Assembly: GCA_937897005.1 (NCBI GenBank)
Contig: CALCOQ010000208.1
Location: forward strand, 1-9,825
Reading direction: 5' to 3'
Source: an uncultured euryarchaeote
Lineage (GTDB): Archaea > Thermoplasmatota > Poseidoniia > Poseidoniales > Poseidoniaceae
Length of the DNA stretch: 9,825 nucleotides
Under the pieces are notes generated by a model, which worked only from the letters and a program-made list of their open reading frames with translations, searched no databases and was not told where the DNA came from. Numbering within the stretch: position 1 is the stretch's first letter; each line of letters opens with the position of its first letter. A program made the position numbers and the translations under genes. Below, one piece after another: positions 7,352 through 9,825 of the stretch.

Positions 7352-7368
7352 GGTTTATCCCCTAAACC
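7352..7368 (+). promoter_or_regulatory. Inverted repeat overlapping a TATA-like word upstream of the MC1 gene
   Basis: GGTTTA (7352-7357), 5 bases, then TAAACC (7363-7368) form a perfect 6+6 inverted repeat. The left arm contains TTTA, which could serve as the TATA element. A transcription start about 25-28 bases downstream would fall near 7382, just before the GGAGGT. A dimeric regulator bound here could block TBP, so it is a candidate operator, perhaps for autoregulation. No protein is identified. Confidence 0.4.
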
Positions 7369-7384
7369 CTGAGGTCGGCGATTT

Positions 7385-7390
7385 GGAGGT
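7385..7390 (+). promoter_or_regulatory. Strong Shine-Dalgarno of the MC1 gene
   Basis: GGAGGT lies 9 bases before the ATG at 7400. It is the strongest ribosome binding site in the window, as expected for an abundant chromatin protein, and it confirms the start. Confidence 0.75.
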
Positions 7391-7399
7391 TGATACCTT

Positions 7400-7663
7400 A
7401 TGGCAGATAAGAAGTATTTCGTCTTGATGAAAGGCGGGAAGGACACAGGCCAGGTCTTCGCCAGTCGCCAACCACGTGGCGCTGCGCTGAAGGCTGCAAC
7501 CCGAGGAGCTACGGACATCAGGCTGCGCGAGCGCGGCACAAAGAGAGTCCATGTCTTCACGGGCTGGACCGAGATGGTTGACAAGCCGGCAAATGGCCCG
7601 GCTTGGCTACCTGACAAGGTCAAGAAGGCCAATGTGAAGAAAGTCGGCATCGAGCACCTATGA
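7400..7663 (+). CDS. MC1-family non-histone chromosomal protein
   Basis: This 87-residue basic protein matches MC1, the monomeric archaeal chromatin protein that sharply bends DNA and binds four-way junctions. Recognisable segments are KKYFVLMKGGK (4-14), the RQPRGAALKAATRG helix (23-36), IRLRERGTKRVHVFTGW (40-56) and GPAWLPDKVKK (66-76). R26, W56 and W69 align with the Arg and the two Trp residues known to contact DNA in Methanosarcina MC1. The loop between the helix and IRLRERG (ATD, 37-39) is shorter than in the methanogen proteins, and overall length is slightly under their ~93. The gene has its own promoter region, a GGAGGT site and a strong terminator, so it is probably a single, highly expressed unit. 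Its DNA looks more GC-rich than the flanking A/T-rich spacer, consistent with Arg/Lys/Ala/Gly content. Confidence 0.94.
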   Translation: MADKKYFVLMKGGKDTGQVFASRQPRGAALKAATRGATDIRLRERGTKRVHVFTGWTEMVDKPANGPAWLPDKVKKANVKKVGIEHL

Positions 7664-7724
7664 GTGTTGGATGATCGTCTCTCAGATCACAGGTTCGATA
7701 CGGGTATAGCTACGCCCGATTACC

Positions 7725-7759
7725 AGCCGCCCAGAACGCTAGTTTTGGGCGGCTTTTTT
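7725..7759 (+). terminator. Hairpin plus T6 terminator of the MC1 gene
   Basis: AGCCGCCCA (7725-7733) pairs perfectly with TGGGCGGCT (7746-7754). The stem continues through a G-U pair (7734/7745) and AAC/GTT (7735-7737/7742-7744) to a GCTA tetraloop. It is followed by T6 (7754-7759, the first T shared with the stem). The form is that of a bacterial intrinsic terminator. It lies 62 bases after the MC1 stop and acts on the plus strand only, since the reverse strand has no T tract after the stem. It insulates MC1 from the convergent hydrolase gene. Confidence 0.8.
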
Positions 7760-7883
7760 CCAGTTACTCAATATTTCTGGCTCTCCTGTTCAGCAGATAT
7801 CTCATCTTCAATGAAGTGAGAGATGATTCTGGAATCCCATGGATTGAATGTCGAAATTGGTTCTCGGCTGTCGGGCTTTCTTC

Positions 7884-8612
7884 TCAGAGCTGTTCTTTCC
7901 TCTCGGCTCTGGCATTCTCACGTCTTGCTTTCACTGCTAGACTATCATCGAAAGCAAGAAATTCCAGAGCATGAAAGGCATCATCATCGCCCGCTGCCTT
8001 GAGAGCCTCATTCTGTTCCAGTAGTTGTCCTATCGTTAATCGTGTGGGGGCACTACCATCTATCAAAGAATATTGGTGACCTGGGAGAACGAGCCAATCC
8101 ACTGGTAACTCCTTGAGTATGGATTTCAGATACTTCAGACTATCATGCATCGCATGAACATCTCCTCCGAAAAGGTCGGTCCTACCGCACCTGCCAAGGA
8201 AGAGACAATCCCCACTTATCACCACCCCATTTCCGATGAGGGTGACATGACCTGGCGTATGACCTGGGGTGCAATGAACATCAAACTCCAACTCACCAAC
8301 AGTGAATCCGGTACTGGTCAATGCTGGATGTTCCCAACGGTCGCTATCTGGGCCTGTCCACCCTCGCTTTGATTCATGGTCATGAACCCAGACTTTGATA
8401 CCGATTCCATACAATGAATCGACCCCTTTCGAATGGTCCCAATGGCTATGGGTCAACGCTGCCGATTCAAGATTCCATCCATTTGTCTCACATATCTTGA
8501 GCCAGTATGTTCCCGAATAGGGATCCACTATGCATGCAGAGCCAGTATTTTCACATACCAACAGGTGATTCAAATTGTCCCAATCGCCCAACTGAGCCTG
8601 TATCACGGTCAT
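7884..8612 (-). CDS. Metallo-beta-lactamase-fold hydrolase, glyoxalase II-like
   Basis: This is a soluble MBL-fold enzyme with an intact dinuclear metal site. Counting from the ATG at 8612, it has THSHWDH (H55, H57, D59, H60), TPGHTPGH (H118), SGDCLFLGRCGRTDLFGGD (D135) and LPGHQY (H179). The CGRTDLFGG segment after the metal-bridging Asp is typical of the short glyoxalase II/YcbL-like and ETHE1-like branch, which hydrolyses thioesters such as S-lactoylglutathione or oxidises persulfides. The natural thiol in an archaeon may differ. Start choice: the frame continues to a TTG at 8675, with an ATG at 8642 and another at 8612. The last has a GGTGA 4 bases upstream and fits the family's N-terminus (a short strand before NHLLV), so I chose it, and the longer forms add 10-21 residues. 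The C-terminal 40 residues are helical and charged. The gene is divergent from the secreted-protein gene and convergent with MC1. Confidence 0.88.
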   Translation of the reverse strand: MTVIQAQLGDWDNLNHLLVCENTGSACIVDPYSGTYWLKICETNGWNLESAALTHSHWDHSKGVDSLYGIGIKVWVHDHESKRGWTGPDSDRWEHPALTSTGFTVGELEFDVHCTPGHTPGHVTLIGNGVVISGDCLFLGRCGRTDLFGGDVHAMHDSLKYLKSILKELPVDWLVLPGHQYSLIDGSAPTRLTIGQLLEQNEALKAAGDDDAFHALEFLAFDDSLAVKARRENARAERKEQL

Positions 8613-8681
8613 TCCCTCACCAGACAACAGTACCTCCGCCATAGTGGTGACATGACGCCTCTGACCATCAATCAACCGCTC

Positions 8682-8698
8682 TGGCCCCTATGGGGCCA
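8682..8698. promoter_or_regulatory. 17-base palindrome in the divergent hydrolase / surface-protein spacer
   Basis: TGGCCCC (8682-8688), TAT, GGGGCCA (8692-8698) is a perfect 7+7 inverted repeat. It lies just upstream of a TATA-like word (8700-8706, caaatat) that suits the rightward gene, and 70 bases before the preferred hydrolase start. Position and symmetry suit an operator for a dimeric regulator. It could also form a small hairpin if transcribed with the longer hydrolase leader. Confidence 0.45.
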
Positions 8699-8751
8699 CA
8701 AATATTCTGCACCGTAACCCTTCAAGAGGAGCAGGTGGGGTGGATTGGGTG

Positions 8752-9825
8752 ATGGATGCGCATGTGACATGGCGGCGGCCACTGGCCTTTGCCCTCATCA
8801 TGCTGTTCTTGTTGCCAATCATCGCTGCGGCAGATGGACAGGAAGAACTAGAACTGGAAGTTAATGATCTACAGATTCCTGACAGGGGATATCTTGTTGT
8901 CGGAGATACCATTTCCTTCTCCGTAGCCATTCATAATTCTGGAGAAACTGCTGCTGCAGTATCCACTAACCCAACCTGCCCTGTTGCTTTCAGCATCGTC
9001 GCTGATGATGTGGTGTTGTACGATTCTTTTGAAGAAGATGGCTGCCGAGAACAGAGTCAGGGTTCCGAGGTTGACTCATTGCAATCACTTGAACTTGGAG
9101 TGATGAACTATACCATCAGTGAATTACCAAGGAGTGGAGAAATTGAATTGGTCGTCACCGCTCCTTCAAGCGGGCTGACGAATACCGTCACGTTATCAGT
9201 CCAGAAAGAATTGCAGATGCCAGAAGAACTACTGATGGAGGTCATCATCGCCGAGACTGTCAGTGGTGATTCCGTTCATGATGAAGTGGAATCATTGGAG
9301 GCATTGATCAGATTCATCAACATCGGTTCACAAACGATTGAACTGCCACAGGACGATGCCTGTTTCTTGAGGTTGCAAGTTATTGATTCCATCGACCGAC
9401 TATCCGATATCAATTGTGCTGGAGGTCAGGAATCATTGGGCCCACATGCCATTATCGATGTAGGCTGGATATCTGTTGATGATATGTTGGTTGATGGTGA
9501 AAACCAGTTGAAGATTGGGCTTCCTGCCCAAGATGATCTCGATGTCGTGGTTTCATTCGGATATGAGAGTACGGGCGTGGAAGGTCTCGAGAATCTTTCA
9601 GCTTCAATCATTTTTGATGATATATCCTATGGTAGCGGTGATTTCATCTCCATGTCCGCTTCCATCAGCAACACTGGTGGAGAAGAGGTGCAGATGTTGT
9701 TCTCCTCCACCTGCCGTGCAGAAATTCACGTCATTGACCAGATCGGGCGCGTCGTCTATGACACCAGAGATTTCCGAGAATGTCCGGTGATGAATGTCAG
9801 CCACGAAATTGGTGTGGAAGAGTCA
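8752..9825 (+). CDS. Secreted protein with three tandem Cys-paired beta-sandwich (BsuPI/CARDB-like) repeats, 5' part only (runs off right edge)
   Basis: An uninterrupted frame of 358 codons runs from the ATG at 8752 exactly to the window end. A signal peptide is clear: WRRPL, a hydrophobic run to residue 24, cleavage probably after AAA (25-27). Three similar units follow at about 33-138, 160-270 and 282 onward. Each has a strand with a small-residue N-x-G turn (AIHNSGE, RFINIGS, SISNTGG), then a cysteine (C76, C204, C321), a V/I-x-D strand and a second cysteine (C98, C222, C344). No other cysteine occurs. The third unit (SNTGGEEVQMLFSS, then IDQIGRVVYDTRDF) resembles the BsuPI-type proteinase-inhibitor fold; the others are looser and could be called CARDB-like. 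A role as a surface or periplasm-like adhesive or inhibitor protein is inference. The start may instead be a GTG at 8740 (GAGGAG 8 bases before it) or 8749. The C-terminus and any membrane anchor are outside the window. Confidence 0.8.
   Translation, partial: MDAHVTWRRPLAFALIMLFLLPIIAAADGQEELELEVNDLQIPDRGYLVVGDTISFSVAIHNSGETAAAVSTNPTCPVAFSIVADDVVLYDSFEEDGCREQSQGSEVDSLQSLELGVMNYTISELPRSGEIELVVTAPSSGLTNTVTLSVQKELQMPEELLMEVIIAETVSGDSVHDEVESLEALIRFINIGSQTIELPQDDACFLRLQVIDSIDRLSDINCAGGQESLGPHAIIDVGWISVDDMLVDGENQLKIGLPAQDDLDVVVSFGYESTGVEGLENLSASIIFDDISYGSGDFISMSASISNTGGEEVQMLFSSTCRAEIHVIDQIGRVVYDTRDFRECPVMNVSHEIGVEES

Noticed and set aside
7240..7650. Minus-strand frame of 136 codons opposite the MC1 gene
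   Set aside because: It is opposite an unmistakable MC1 protein, and the long open frame is a by-product of the GC-rich sense codons.
7692..7700. GGTTCGATA, resembling a tRNA T-loop, after the MC1 gene
   Set aside because: The flanks do not form a 5-bp T stem, and no acceptor, D or anticodon arm can be drawn nearby.
7701..7718. Weak stem CGGG...CCCG just before the MC1 terminator
   Set aside because: It has only four strong pairs plus a wobble, then mismatches. It is too weak to list beside the terminator hairpin.
7799..7824. Imperfect hairpin (ATCTC...GAGAT with CTTC/GAAG) between MC1 and the hydrolase, a possible hydrolase terminator
   Set aside because: The arms do not align without bulges and no T tract follows on the minus strand.
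8145..8372. Plus-strand frame of 75 codons inside the hydrolase gene
   Set aside because: It is antisense to the conserved metal-binding motifs of the hydrolase and has no features of its own.
8770..8790. WRRPL in the right-edge protein as a Tat signal
   Set aside because: The twin Arg is present, but the S/T directly before it and the FLK-type continuation are missing. An ordinary Sec signal explains it.

Overview
The window looks like a piece of euryarchaeal chromosome, most probably marine Thermoplasmata of the Poseidoniales (Marine Group II) type. The main grounds are an MC1-type chromosomal protein, an archaeal Hjc-type Holliday junction resolvase, a stand-alone Lrp/AsnC ligand-binding (RAM) protein, and very large, sequon-rich, Asp-rich surface proteins with few cysteines, all paired. 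Ribosome binding sites are of the GGTGA/GGAGGT kind. The lineage is inferred from gene content and style, not from a marker-gene comparison.

Layout, left to right: (1) the 5' part of an unrecognised minus-strand gene runs off the left edge (1-167), divergent from (2) an hjc-like resolvase (214-795). (3) A macro-domain protein on the minus strand (847-1473) converges on hjc and diverges from (4) a 1,741-residue membrane-anchored surface protein (1619-6844). Its TIGR03790-like domain is interrupted by a carbohydrate-binding-like module, itself interrupted by PA14 and LamG domains; CARDB/Ig-like domains, one membrane anchor and an E/Q-rich cytoplasmic tail follow. (5) A 77-80-residue RAM protein lies 46 bp downstream on the same strand. 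(6) The MC1 gene (7400-7663) has its own strong Shine-Dalgarno, an upstream inverted repeat and a bacterial-looking hairpin/T6 terminator. (7) A glyoxalase II-like metallo-beta-lactamase-fold hydrolase is on the minus strand (7884-8612), divergent from (8) a secreted protein that runs off the right edge (8752-9825) and carries three tandem beta-sandwich repeats, each with one cysteine pair.

The genes do not form one pathway. Two themes recur: DNA and nucleotide housekeeping (Hjc, MC1, macro domain) and cell-surface proteins (the giant protein and the 3' partial one). No RNA gene, mobile element, CRISPR array or origin was seen, and no gene-free stretch exceeds 300 bases. The most unusual object is the giant protein with its nested domain architecture and a predicted disulfide spanning 375 residues at the neck of the insertion.
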